From positions 20,087 to 84,086 of the forward strand of contig JAFIHG010000003.1 of assembly GCA_017848795.1 (NCBI GenBank): a stretch of DNA of 64,000 nt, given 5' to 3'. The notes beneath the pieces were generated by a model. That model made no database searches. It worked only from the letters and a program-made list of their open reading frames with translations, and was not told the origin of the DNA. Positions 8,029 through 16,278 of this stretch are shown piece by piece; position 1 is the stretch's first letter; every line of letters begins with the position of its first letter. Position numbers and translations under genes: made by a program. The stretch comes from Candidatus Nanopelagicales bacterium. Lineage in GTDB: Bacteria > Actinomycetota > Actinomycetes > S36-B12 > CAIYMF01.

Positions 8029-9683
8029 TCGTCGACGACCCGGTCGACGTCGTCGTCGTCGGGCTCGGAGCCGCCGGCGGGACGCTCGCGGCCGCGCTCG
8101 CCGCGCGTGGGCTGCAGGTGCTCGGGCTCGAGGCCGGCCCGCAACTCGACCCCACCACCGACTACCGGGACGATGAGCTCGAGTTCGCCGTGGACCGGCG
8201 GCTGTGCTGGCAGGAGCCCGAGGTCCTCGAGTACGAGGGCAGCGAGCTCGTGGCGCCGTGGCTCGCGCGCAACCGCGGCGTGGGCGGGCCGCACGTGTGG
8301 AGCGGGTTCGCCTACCGCTTCCACCCGTCCGACTTCCGGGTCGCCACCGAGGTCGGTGTGCCCGCGGACAGCTCGGTCGCGGACTGGCCCATCGACTACG
8401 ACGTCCTCGAACCGTGGTACGAGGCCGCCGAGGAGCTCGTCGGCGTCGGCGGCACCGCGGGCAACCACCCGTACGAGGCCCCGCGCCGCGGGCCGTACCC
8501 CGGGCCGCCGGTGCCGCGCGTGCCTGGGGCGCTGCGGCTCGAGCCGGCGGCACGTGCGCTCGGCTGGCACCCGTACCAGCCGCCCGCCGCCGTGCTGGGC
8601 GCCGCCCGCGACGGTCGCCGCGCGTGCAGCAAGTGCGGGCTGTGCACGAACTACGCATGCCACCGCGGCGCGAAGGCGTCTTCCGACGTCTTCGCGCTGC
8701 CGGCGGGGTACGCGACGGGCCGGCTCCGTACCCGCGCGCGGGTGCTGGTCACCGAGGTCGTCTGCGACCCGGCCGACGGACGGCCGGTCGCCGTCCGTTA
8801 CCTCGGCCCGGACGGTGTGGCCGGCGAGCAGCCGGCGCGCGCCATCGTGCTGGCCAACAACGCGACGTACGTCGCGAAGTTGCTGCTGCAGAGCAGGTCG
8901 GCGCGGCACCCGCGTGGCATCGGGAACGCGTCGGACCAGGTCGGTCGCCACCTGACCTTCCACACCGGTGGCGTCGCGTGGGGGGTGTACGACGAGCAGC
9001 TGTTCATCGACAGCGGACCGGCGCAGCAGGTCGCGGTCGACGACCTGAACGAAGACCGGCCCTGGCGCGCGGGGGCGGGATTCCGGCGGGGAGGTGTCCT
9101 GCACGGCGGGATGCCGGTGTCGTTCGCGGGCGGTCCCCTCACGTTCGCGCGCTCCCTCGGTGGGGTCGCGCCGCTGCCCGAAGGGGTGCCCGAGTACGGC
9201 CCCGGGTTGATGGACTTCGCCACGTACGCCTACACCCGCCATCAGGCCGTGTACGTGCTCGGGGAGGACCTGCCGCAGGCGCAGAACCGGGTGGTGCTGG
9301 ACCCGGTGCGTACCGACTCGGCGGGGCTTCCCGCGCTGCGCATGGTGTACCGGCGCCATCCGGAGGACGTGCTGCAGGTCGACCACCTGCTCGACGCGGC
9401 GACCCGGCTCGTCGAGCAGTCCGGCGCGCACACCGTCGCGAGCGCCGCCGCCCCGGTGCCGGGCGGGATGTTCGCCGGGCACGCGCACGGGACCACCCGG
9501 ATGGGCCGGGACGCCGCCACATCGGTGGCCGACGACACGGGCCTGGTCCACGGCACCGAGAACCTGTTCGTGGCGGGGGCGGGCCTGTTCGTGACCGGCG
9601 CCGGGCTCAACCCGATGCTCACGATCACCGCGCTCGCGCTGCGCGCGGTGGACCGGATCGCGGCCGCCGCGGGCGGCGACTGA
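8025..9683 (+). CDS. GMC-family FAD-dependent oxidoreductase
   Basis: This 552-residue flavoprotein opens with VDVVVVGLGAAGGTLAAAL, the FAD dinucleotide-binding motif. Near residues 485-530 it has HAHGTTRMG and TGAGLNPML, the region of the catalytic His and Asn pair in gluconate and sorbitol dehydrogenases. A Cys-rich stretch, CSKCGLCTNYACH, near residues 204-216 is not part of the core GMC fold and may bind a metal or an iron-sulfur cluster. The ATGA overlap with the small-subunit gene implies translational coupling and a complex. The likely substrate is an alcohol or sugar-like polyol; no electron-acceptor gene (cytochrome) is adjacent. Confidence 0.85.
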   Translation: MIVDDPVDVVVVGLGAAGGTLAAALAARGLQVLGLEAGPQLDPTTDYRDDELEFAVDRRLCWQEPEVLEYEGSELVAPWLARNRGVGGPHVWSGFAYRFHPSDFRVATEVGVPADSSVADWPIDYDVLEPWYEAAEELVGVGGTAGNHPYEAPRRGPYPGPPVPRVPGALRLEPAARALGWHPYQPPAAVLGAARDGRRACSKCGLCTNYACHRGAKASSDVFALPAGYATGRLRTRARVLVTEVVCDPADGRPVAVRYLGPDGVAGEQPARAIVLANNATYVAKLLLQSRSARHPRGIGNASDQVGRHLTFHTGGVAWGVYDEQLFIDSGPAQQVAVDDLNEDRPWRAGAGFRRGGVLHGGMPVSFAGGPLTFARSLGGVAPLPEGVPEYGPGLMDFATYAYTRHQAVYVLGEDLPQAQNRVVLDPVRTDSAGLPALRMVYRRHPEDVLQVDHLLDAATRLVEQSGAHTVASAAAPVPGGMFAGHAHGTTRMGRDAATSVADDTGLVHGTENLFVAGAGLFVTGAGLNPMLTITALALRAVDRIAAAAGGD

Positions 9684-9706
9684 CCGTGCCGCGGACCCGG
9701 CCTGAT

Positions 9707-9764
9707 CGTTACGACACGCGTAACGTCGTCGCCATTGACGAACCGCAGCGGGCCTGCCTACCCT
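9707..9764 (+). promoter_or_regulatory. P450 promoter with upstream inverted repeat
   Basis: CGTTACG (9707-9713) and CGTAACG (9719-9725) form 7-bp arms around a 5-bp spacer. Ten bases later TTGACG (9735-9740) and TACCCT (9759-9764), 18 bases apart, form a promoter reading into the P450 fusion. The repeat is unlike the motif found in the rest of the island, so a different regulator may act here. Confidence 0.5.
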
Positions 9765-9829
9765 GAGCCGCAACCCGGTGGCGCGGCCGGATAACACCGC
9801 GCAGAGGCGTATCGCCCCGGAGCTCGCAG

Positions 9830-12064
9830 ATGACCACCACCGACGACCGCGCTGCGGTCGAGTGCCCGAAGGTCGAATTCGACCACCACACCCCCGAGTT
9901 CACCGTGGACCCGGAGTCGCACTACCGCGCCCTGCGCGAGCAGTGCCCGGTGTCATGGACCGACTCGTACGGCGGGTTCTACATCACCACCCGCTATGCC
10001 GACGTCGCACGCATCGCGCGTGACGACGACACCTTCTCCTCCGCGCGGTTCGACCCGGTCAGCGACGGCACCGCCATCGTCATCCCGCGCGGCCGCGGTC
10101 TCGAGCAGTACCCGATCGAGCTCGACCAGCCGCGGGCCAAGGTCTTCCGCGACCTCATCAACCCGCTGCTGTCCAAGGAAGCGGTAGCCGAGCTGGTCCC
10201 GCTGATCGAGCGCAACGTTCGCGAGGTGATGGACGGCTTCGTCGCCGACGGCAAGGTCGACTTCGTCCTGCAGTACACCAACCCCATCCCGACCAAGATC
10301 ATCGGTGAGTGGCTCGGCTTCCCCGAGCAGGACTGGGAAGCGATCGCCGGGCCGGTCCACGACATCTTCTCCGCGGCACCCGGCTCGGATCGGGCCCGCC
10401 GCGGCGGCGAGGCGCTGGGCTGGCTGGACGGCCGGATCCGCGATCAGTTCGCGGAGCGGCGGACCGCGCCGCGCGAGGACGTCATGAGCTACCTCGTCTC
10501 GCAGACCGACCCCACCACGGGAGCGCCGTTCAGCGACGACGATCTGGTGTCCGTGATGTTCCTGCTCATCGCCGGCGGCGTCGACACCACCACGTCCCTC
10601 ACCGGATCGACTCTCGTGCACCTGAGCCGGAACCCGGAGGACCGCGAGCGGCTGATCCGCGAACCGGACCTGCTCGAGATCGCCACCGAGGAGTTCCTGC
10701 GCAAGTTCGCCCCGTCCCAGTCGATGGCTCGTACCGTCCTGTCCGACACCGAGGTCGGCGGCTGCCCGATGTCCCCGGGCGACCGCGTCCTGATCCCGTG
10801 GGTCGCTGCCAACCACGACCCCGAGGTCTACCCGGACCCGGACAAGGTGCAGCTCGACCGGCACCCGCGCAACCACCTGTCGTTCGGCATCGGCATCCAC
10901 CGCTGCGCGGGCGCGCACCTGGCCCGGGCGATGTTCCGGGCGATGCTCACCGAGATCCTCACGCGCATCCCGGACTTCCAGGTGCTGGACGAGGGACTGA
11001 AGAAGAACGAGTCGGTCGGCAGCCAGACCGGGTGGGACGCCATACCTGCGGTGTTCACGCCTGCCGCGCCACTGGGTACCGCGAGCCTGGCCAAGCCGGC
11101 GAGCTACTTCGAGACGCGCAAGGTGACCCTCGCCGAGGTGCGCACCGAGTCCGACGGGGTCGTCTCGCTGCGCCTGACGGCCGCCGGTGACGAGCCGTTG
11201 CCCGCCTGGGAGCCGGGCGCGCACGTGGACCTGATCCTGCCCTCGGGCAAGGTGCGCCAGTACTCCCTGTGCGGGCGCTCCGAGGACCGCCACTCCTACC
11301 AGGTCGCCGTACTGCGCGAACCGGCCGGCCGCGGCGGCTCGGCGGAGGTGCACGACGCGCTGCAGTCCGGCCAGACCCTGCAGCTGCGCGGGCCACGCAA
11401 CCACTTCCGGCTCGTCGACGCGCCGCGCTACCACTTCGTCGCCGGTGGCATCGGCATCACGCCGATCCTGGCGATGATCCGGGAGGCGGTGCGCCGGGGA
11501 GCGGACTGGACGTTGACGTACGGCGGACGTGCGCGTGCGACCATGGCCTTCGTCGACGAGCTCCTCGCGCTGGGCGAGGACCGGGTCACCCTGGTGCCGC
11601 AGGACGAGTCGGGCCACCCCGACCTGGCGGGCATCCTGCGGGCGCTCCCGGACGGGACGGCCGTCTACTGCTGCGGGCCGGAAGGCCTGCTCGGCGCGCT
11701 CGAGCGCGTGAACGAGGAGCTCGCCGCGCCGTTGCCGCTGTACTTCGAGCGCTTCACCCCTCCAGGCGGGGACAAGGTCGACCCGCTGCCCGACGACGCA
11801 GCCCCGTTCGAGGTCGAGCTGGCCCGGACCGGGCAGACGCTCACCGTGCCGGCGGACCGCACCCTGCTCCAGGTCATCAGCGACGTGGTCTCGGTGCCGT
11901 ACGACTGCGAGGAGGGCTACTGCGGCTCCTGCGAGACGCGGGTGCTCGCCGGCGTACCGCAGCACCGCGACACGATCCTCTCCGAGCAGGAGCGTGCCGC
12001 GAACCACTCGATGATGATCTGCGTGGGCCGGTGCCGGTCCGGCAAACTGACGCTCGATCTGTAG
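9830..12064 (+). CDS. Self-sufficient cytochrome P450 fused to a phthalate-dioxygenase-type reductase
   Basis: This 744-residue, one-polypeptide monooxygenase contains three parts. Residues 1-400 are a P450 with an I-helix AGGVDTTTS, ExxR in EEFLR, and haem ligand Cys359 in FGIGIHRCAG. Residues 420-650 are an FMN/NAD reductase with RQYSLCG, GGIGITP and a CCGPEG motif. Residues 660-744 are a plant-type [2Fe-2S] ferredoxin with Cys693, 698, 701 and 731. This is the class VII layout known from CYP116B/P450RhF enzymes, which hydroxylate and O-dealkylate aromatics. Electrons flow NAD(P)H, FMN, 2Fe-2S, haem. ATG 9830 follows a GGAG-containing stretch. Overall architecture is certain; the substrate is unknown. 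Confidence 0.93.
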   Translation: MTTTDDRAAVECPKVEFDHHTPEFTVDPESHYRALREQCPVSWTDSYGGFYITTRYADVARIARDDDTFSSARFDPVSDGTAIVIPRGRGLEQYPIELDQPRAKVFRDLINPLLSKEAVAELVPLIERNVREVMDGFVADGKVDFVLQYTNPIPTKIIGEWLGFPEQDWEAIAGPVHDIFSAAPGSDRARRGGEALGWLDGRIRDQFAERRTAPREDVMSYLVSQTDPTTGAPFSDDDLVSVMFLLIAGGVDTTTSLTGSTLVHLSRNPEDRERLIREPDLLEIATEEFLRKFAPSQSMARTVLSDTEVGGCPMSPGDRVLIPWVAANHDPEVYPDPDKVQLDRHPRNHLSFGIGIHRCAGAHLARAMFRAMLTEILTRIPDFQVLDEGLKKNESVGSQTGWDAIPAVFTPAAPLGTASLAKPASYFETRKVTLAEVRTESDGVVSLRLTAAGDEPLPAWEPGAHVDLILPSGKVRQYSLCGRSEDRHSYQVAVLREPAGRGGSAEVHDALQSGQTLQLRGPRNHFRLVDAPRYHFVAGGIGITPILAMIREAVRRGADWTLTYGGRARATMAFVDELLALGEDRVTLVPQDESGHPDLAGILRALPDGTAVYCCGPEGLLGALERVNEELAAPLPLYFERFTPPGGDKVDPLPDDAAPFEVELARTGQTLTVPADRTLLQVISDVVSVPYDCEEGYCGSCETRVLAGVPQHRDTILSEQERAANHSMMICVGRCRSGKLTLDL

Positions 12065-12075
12065 CCGCTGCTCCT

Positions 12076-12103
12076 GGCCGGCGCGGTCGCGGCCGCGCCG
12101 GCC
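12076..12103. terminator. Stem-loop between the P450 and iclR genes
   Basis: Eleven-bp GC arms (12076-12086 and 12093-12103) flank a 6-base loop in the 52-bp gap between convergent stops. It probably terminates both transcripts. Confidence 0.6.
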
Positions 12104-12116
12104 GGGACCGGCGCGG

Positions 12117-12893
12117 TCAGAGCGGAGTGGAACCGAGGGTCTCGGAGAGCGCGTGCGCCGCACGCAGCAGGGCGCGCGCCGCCGGCGAGCCCGCCCGATC
12201 GGAGATGGAGGCGGTTGTGCCGACGATCGCCATCGTGGCGACGATGTTCGTGTCCTGGAACACCGGCGCCGCGAGGGTGCGGACTCCGTTGTCGACCGGT
12301 GCGTTCAGCGAGATCCCGGCGGCGCGGATCGCCTCCAGGTCGGCGCGCAGCGCAGGCGACTTGCGCAGCAGCGCCGAGAGGCCCTCCACCTCGTCCTCCG
12401 CCAGGAAGGTGCAGAAGACGCGCCCCTGGGCGGAGGACGTGAGCGAGAGCCGGGCACCGGGGCGCACGCTGATGCGGATGGTGCGGTCGGTGTTGTCGTC
12501 GACGCGCACGACGACGGCCGTGTCACCGTCCCAGACGCTGAGCACGGTCGTCTCGTTCACCTCGCGGACGAGCTCTTCCATGAACGGGCCCGCGATACCG
12601 ATGATGGGAAGCCCGGCCCGGGCGGCCGCGGACAGGGTCAGCACCTGCGGACCGAGGGAGTACAGCGCCTCGCGCTTGTCGTACCGGAGAAGATTGACCG
12701 TGCGCAGCGCCTTCGTGTACCGATGGGCGGTCGGTTTGCTCGTCCCGAGCCGCGCCGTCAGCTCGTTGAGGCTGAGGCGGGGCCGGCCGACGGTGAACGC
12801 CGAGAGGATCGTCGCGGCGCGCTCCACCGCCTGGATGGCGGGAGTTCCGTGCAGGGCCACAGGCAGCTCTTCCGGAGTGCCGGCTCTCGCCAT
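12117..12893 (-). CDS. IclR-family transcriptional regulator
   Basis: This 258-residue regulator has an N-terminal winged helix (AIQAVERAATILSAF, then LSLNELTARLGTSKPTAHRY) and a C-terminal effector domain (ARLSLTSSAQGRVFCTFLAE, then NAPVDNGVRTLAAPV). IclR proteins bind short palindromes and respond to small aromatic or carboxylic effectors. ATG 12893 has GGAGG 8 bases upstream. It diverges from the Rieske oxygenase genes, and the gap holds a copy of the motif that recurs at five other promoters in the window. I infer that it controls the island and itself; activator or repressor action cannot be told from sequence. Confidence 0.9.
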   Translation of the reverse strand: MARAGTPEELPVALHGTPAIQAVERAATILSAFTVGRPRLSLNELTARLGTSKPTAHRYTKALRTVNLLRYDKREALYSLGPQVLTLSAAARAGLPIIGIAGPFMEELVREVNETTVLSVWDGDTAVVVRVDDNTDRTIRISVRPGARLSLTSSAQGRVFCTFLAEDEVEGLSALLRKSPALRADLEAIRAAGISLNAPVDNGVRTLAAPVFQDTNIVATMAIVGTTASISDRAGSPAARALLRAAHALSETLGSTPL

Positions 12894-13009
12894 GGGTCGT
12901 CCTCCGGTGTCGGGGCGCTGTGCGCCGGGACGTAGCAGCCGGCGTGGGAGACCGCCCTCGCAGGTCCCCCGACGGCGAGGCGAGGCTAGCAGCGCAGGCC
13001 GGTGGACTG

Positions 13010-13062
13010 TTGACACTCCGCCAGCAATCCATGACCATGTCACAATACGAGACACCATCTTC
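13010..13062 (+). promoter_or_regulatory. Rieske oxygenase promoter with operator-like motif, copy c
   Basis: TTGACA (13010-13015) and GACCAT (13033-13038), 17 bases apart, could drive the Rieske oxygenase operon. The motif at 13040-13062 reads TCACAATACGAGACACC and then ATCTTC, the best-formed copy. The 231-bp gap between the divergent iclR and Rieske genes also contains the iclR promoter, which I could not place. Confidence 0.5.
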
Positions 13063-13124
13063 CATACAGAACCACGCGGGTCCGCCTCGGCGGTCTCGCA
13101 GCACGCGACCAGGAGGCGGGCGAA

Positions 13125-14480
13125 TTGACCCAGACAGTGGCGCCGCACACCCCTGAGGTGATCGGCAACGACTTGGTGGCCGAGGACTGGGAGCGGCTGA
13201 CGTTCCGGGTCCACCGGTCGGCGTACCGCTCGGAGGACGTGTTCCGTGCGGAGCGCGAACGGATCTGGATGACCTCGTGGCTCTACCTCGGCCACGAGAC
13301 CGAGATCCCGCGGCCCAACGACTTCAAGTCCCGCGTGGTCGGCGGCAAGCCGCTGATCTTCGTACGCGACGCGCAGGGCCAGATCCGCGTGTGGCTCAAC
13401 GCCTGTCCGCACCGCGGCACCATCCTGTGCCGTGAGCCCGAGGGCAACAACAAGCACATCCAGTGCTTCTACCACGCGTGGACGTTCCGCACCGACGGGG
13501 AGATCGCGGCGATCCCGGGGGAGGACGCGTACGACTTCTCCCCGGGCTTCCGGGAGAGCGTGAAGCTGCGGGCGGTGCCGCGGGTGGACACCCACGAGGG
13601 GTTCGTCTTCATCTCCTTCGCCCCCGAGGGTCCGTCGCTGCTCGAGCACCTCGGCAAGGCCGCGGACATCATGACGATGGCCACGCTGCAGGCGCCGGAA
13701 GGCATGACCGTGCTGCCCGGCGTGCAGCGCTACTCGGTCAAGGGCAACTGGAAGCTCAGCGTCGAGAACGCCATGGACGGCTACCACTTCGCCCCCACCC
13801 ACAACACGTTCGTCGGCTACCTGCGCGAGACCGGCTACGCGGTCACCGACGACGACCAGTACGCCTACGACCTAGGCGACGGGCACGGCATGCTGCGCCT
13901 GACCGGGCACGGCGGGCGGATCGGCATGATCTGGGAACCGCGCTTCGGCGAGGCCGAGAAGGAGCACACCGAGCAGGTCCGCGCGGAGATGATCGCCCGC
14001 CTCGGCGAGGAGCGGGCGCTGCAGGCCGCGGACGCCAGCCGCATCCTCTACGTGTTCCCCAACCTGATGCTCTTCGACCTCGAGGCGCTCTCGATCCGGC
14101 AGTTCGAGCCGGTGTCCGCCGGTGTCACGGACGTGCGTGCCTGGCAGTACGTGCCGAACGGCGAGCCGGAGGAGACCCGGCAGATCCGGCTGCGCACGAT
14201 GGCCAGCTTCATCGGACCCGGCGGGCTCGCGACGCCGGACGACATGGAGGCCTACGAGGCGGTGCAGCGCGGCATCGAGGCCACCAAGGGCGACGACCGC
14301 GGCTTCAACGACTGGAGCGACATGTCCCGCGGCATGATCTCCGAGGTGCGCGGGGAGCAGGGCCGCTCGATCGACGAGGGCGCGATGCGATCCTTCTGGC
14401 GCGCCTGGAGCCGCGCGGTCGGTCCCGTCGAGTCCGACGACCGCCCCGGCAGCACGAGCACGACAGGAGCGAACCGATGA
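13125..14480 (+). CDS. Rieske non-haem iron oxygenase, alpha subunit
   Basis: This 451-residue catalytic subunit belongs to the aromatic-ring-hydroxylating oxygenases. The Rieske cluster ligands are C94, H96, C114 and H117 (CPHRGT and CFYHAW). The mononuclear iron ligands H221 and H226 sit in DGYHFAPTHNTF, with D218 as the bridging Asp. It starts with TTG at 13125 after AGGAGG. The beta subunit overlaps by 4 bases. No ferredoxin or reductase gene is adjacent; the P450 fusion has its own, so electrons must come from elsewhere. The probable reaction is dihydroxylation or demethylation of an aromatic ring. Confidence 0.92.
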   Translation: MTQTVAPHTPEVIGNDLVAEDWERLTFRVHRSAYRSEDVFRAERERIWMTSWLYLGHETEIPRPNDFKSRVVGGKPLIFVRDAQGQIRVWLNACPHRGTILCREPEGNNKHIQCFYHAWTFRTDGEIAAIPGEDAYDFSPGFRESVKLRAVPRVDTHEGFVFISFAPEGPSLLEHLGKAADIMTMATLQAPEGMTVLPGVQRYSVKGNWKLSVENAMDGYHFAPTHNTFVGYLRETGYAVTDDDQYAYDLGDGHGMLRLTGHGGRIGMIWEPRFGEAEKEHTEQVRAEMIARLGEERALQAADASRILYVFPNLMLFDLEALSIRQFEPVSAGVTDVRAWQYVPNGEPEETRQIRLRTMASFIGPGGLATPDDMEAYEAVQRGIEATKGDDRGFNDWSDMSRGMISEVRGEQGRSIDEGAMRSFWRAWSRAVGPVESDDRPGSTSTTGANR

Positions 14481-14998
14481 CCGAGCTGGACACCGCACGA
14501 CCGGCGACCGGTGCCGGACGGACCGTCACCCGCGCCGAGGTGGAGGAGTTCCTCTACCACGAGGCCGAGCTGCTGGACACCTGGCGGCTGGATGACTGGT
14601 TCGCGTTGCTCGCCGAGGGCAGCACGTACGAGGTGCCGACCAACGACTGGACCGGGTGGAGCACCCTCGAGGGCGGGTTCTTCAAGTCCGACGACTACGG
14701 ACTGCTCAAGGCGCGGGTCAAGCGGCTCAAGAGCCGCAAGGCGCACGCGGAGAACCCGCACTCGCGCACCCAGCGGATGGTCAGCAACGTGCGGCTGGGG
14801 GAGCGGGCCGGGGACCTGCTCGAGATCCGGGCGAACTTCATCGTGCACCGGTTCCGCGACGACACCACGCAGGCGTACGTCGGCCACTACGAGTACCTGC
14901 TCGAGGTGACCGACGACGGGCTGCTGATCCGGCGCCGGCGGGCGGTGCTCACCAACGAGGCCATGGCGGCCGGCGCCCGGCTCAGCTTCATCCTCTAG
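14477..14998 (+). CDS. Rieske oxygenase, beta subunit
   Basis: This 173-residue protein has the SnoaL/NTF2-like fold of the small subunit: VEEFLYHEAELLDTWRLDDW at the start, then HSRTQRMVSNVRL and a C-terminal LIRRRRAVL strand. It is structural and completes the alpha3beta3 hexamer. The ATGA overlap with the alpha gene guarantees coupled synthesis. Length and motifs are typical of benzoate/toluate and 3-phenylpropionate dioxygenase beta subunits. Confidence 0.88.
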   Translation: MTELDTARPATGAGRTVTRAEVEEFLYHEAELLDTWRLDDWFALLAEGSTYEVPTNDWTGWSTLEGGFFKSDDYGLLKARVKRLKSRKAHAENPHSRTQRMVSNVRLGERAGDLLEIRANFIVHRFRDDTTQAYVGHYEYLLEVTDDGLLIRRRRAVLTNEAMAAGARLSFIL

Positions 14999-15007
14999 GG
15001 GTCCCTT

Positions 15008-16231
15008 GTGATCAAGCAGACCGTGGCGTTCCGCTTCAAGGACGAGGTCGACGAGACCACGCGGGCAGCGATTCTCGCGGAGCTGGCCGAGTTCCCGGGC
15101 CGCTACCCGGACATGAAGAACTTCTCGCTCGGCCGCAACATCAGCAGTCGCGAGAAGAACATGACGCACACCTTCATGTTCGAGTTCGCCGACGAGGCCG
15201 CGCTGCGGGCCTACCTCGAGAGCGAGTCGCACGAGAGGTTCGTCCGGGAGCGCTGGCGCCCGGTCATCGAGACCCAGTCCATCGTCGCGCTCGAGGTCGA
15301 GGGCGAACCATCGCGAACGGAGACAGCTGTGAGCACCGCACCGTCCCGGCCACGCGGGCCGTACGGCTTCGCCTTCGCGCGCCTCGGCGTGCCGGACCTG
15401 GCCAAGTCGATCGAGTTCTACACCTACCACGTGGGCCTGCAGCTCGAGGGGCACGACGACACGTACGCCCAGCTGCGCAGCAACGTCGCGCACCACGACA
15501 TCGAGCTGGTGGCGGACCCGTCGCTGACCGAGTTCGACTCGCAGACGCTCGCCTTCACGGTCGAGTCCGACGAGGTGCTCGACGACCTGGCGCGGCGGCT
15601 CAAGGACGACGGGCGCGAGCTCGGCGAGCTGCACCCGCGGACGAAGGCCGCCTGCCGCAACGGGTTCTCCGTAAAGGACCCGAACGGGCAGACACTCGAG
15701 CTGATCACCGACTTCCACGTCTATGCGGAGCCGCCGCTGCTCGAGTGGCGCCCGGTCGACCTGGTCCACCCGTTCCTGTCGACCCCGCACTACGAGGAGA
15801 GCCAGCGCTTCTACATGGAGGTGCTCGGCTTCCTGCCGTCGGACTACATCGTCTCCGACCGTCGGGGCGCCTCCTCGTTCATCCGCTGCGAGGACCGCTA
15901 CCACCACTCGCTGGCGCTGCGCCGCGACGACTCGTACTACGTCGCCCACCTGTGCTTCCGGATGAAGAGCCTGGACCACGTGCTGCGCGGGCGCACCAAG
16001 GCGATCTACAAGGACGTCCCGATCCCGTCGGACATCGTCAACCATTCGGCGTCGACGTCGATCGCGTTCTACATGTACGACCCGACGCACGGGCCGCGCA
16101 TCGAGCTCTGCGACGGGCACCGGGTCTTCACCCCCGAGGAGCACGAGACCCACAAGCCCCGGTACATGTCGGCGGACCCGCGCAACATCGACGTGTGGCG
16201 CGCGGCCGCTGACGACTGGGAACGGTTCTGA
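15008..16231 (+). CDS. Dabb domain fused to two VOC domains (type I extradiol dioxygenase-like)
   Basis: This 407-residue fusion starts with a Dabb (stress-responsive A/B barrel) domain, residues 1-97 (MIKQTVAFRFKDEV). Two VOC domains follow at about 118-240 and 250-370. The second contains H254, H300 and E366, placed as the Fe(II) ligands of type I extradiol dioxygenases, so ring cleavage of a catechol made by the adjacent Rieske enzyme is plausible. GTG 15008 has only a weak ribosome site. An internal in-frame GTG at 15329 has GGAG 6 bases upstream and would yield the VOC part alone, so the fusion may have arisen by stop-codon loss. Confidence 0.8.
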   Translation: MIKQTVAFRFKDEVDETTRAAILAELAEFPGRYPDMKNFSLGRNISSREKNMTHTFMFEFADEAALRAYLESESHERFVRERWRPVIETQSIVALEVEGEPSRTETAVSTAPSRPRGPYGFAFARLGVPDLAKSIEFYTYHVGLQLEGHDDTYAQLRSNVAHHDIELVADPSLTEFDSQTLAFTVESDEVLDDLARRLKDDGRELGELHPRTKAACRNGFSVKDPNGQTLELITDFHVYAEPPLLEWRPVDLVHPFLSTPHYEESQRFYMEVLGFLPSDYIVSDRRGASSFIRCEDRYHHSLALRRDDSYYVAHLCFRMKSLDHVLRGRTKAIYKDVPIPSDIVNHSASTSIAFYMYDPTHGPRIELCDGHRVFTPEEHETHKPRYMSADPRNIDVWRAAADDWERF

Positions 16232-16278
16232 CACCGGGCAGTCCGGAGGCCGCCTCGTACGAGGCGGAACTGCTCGAC

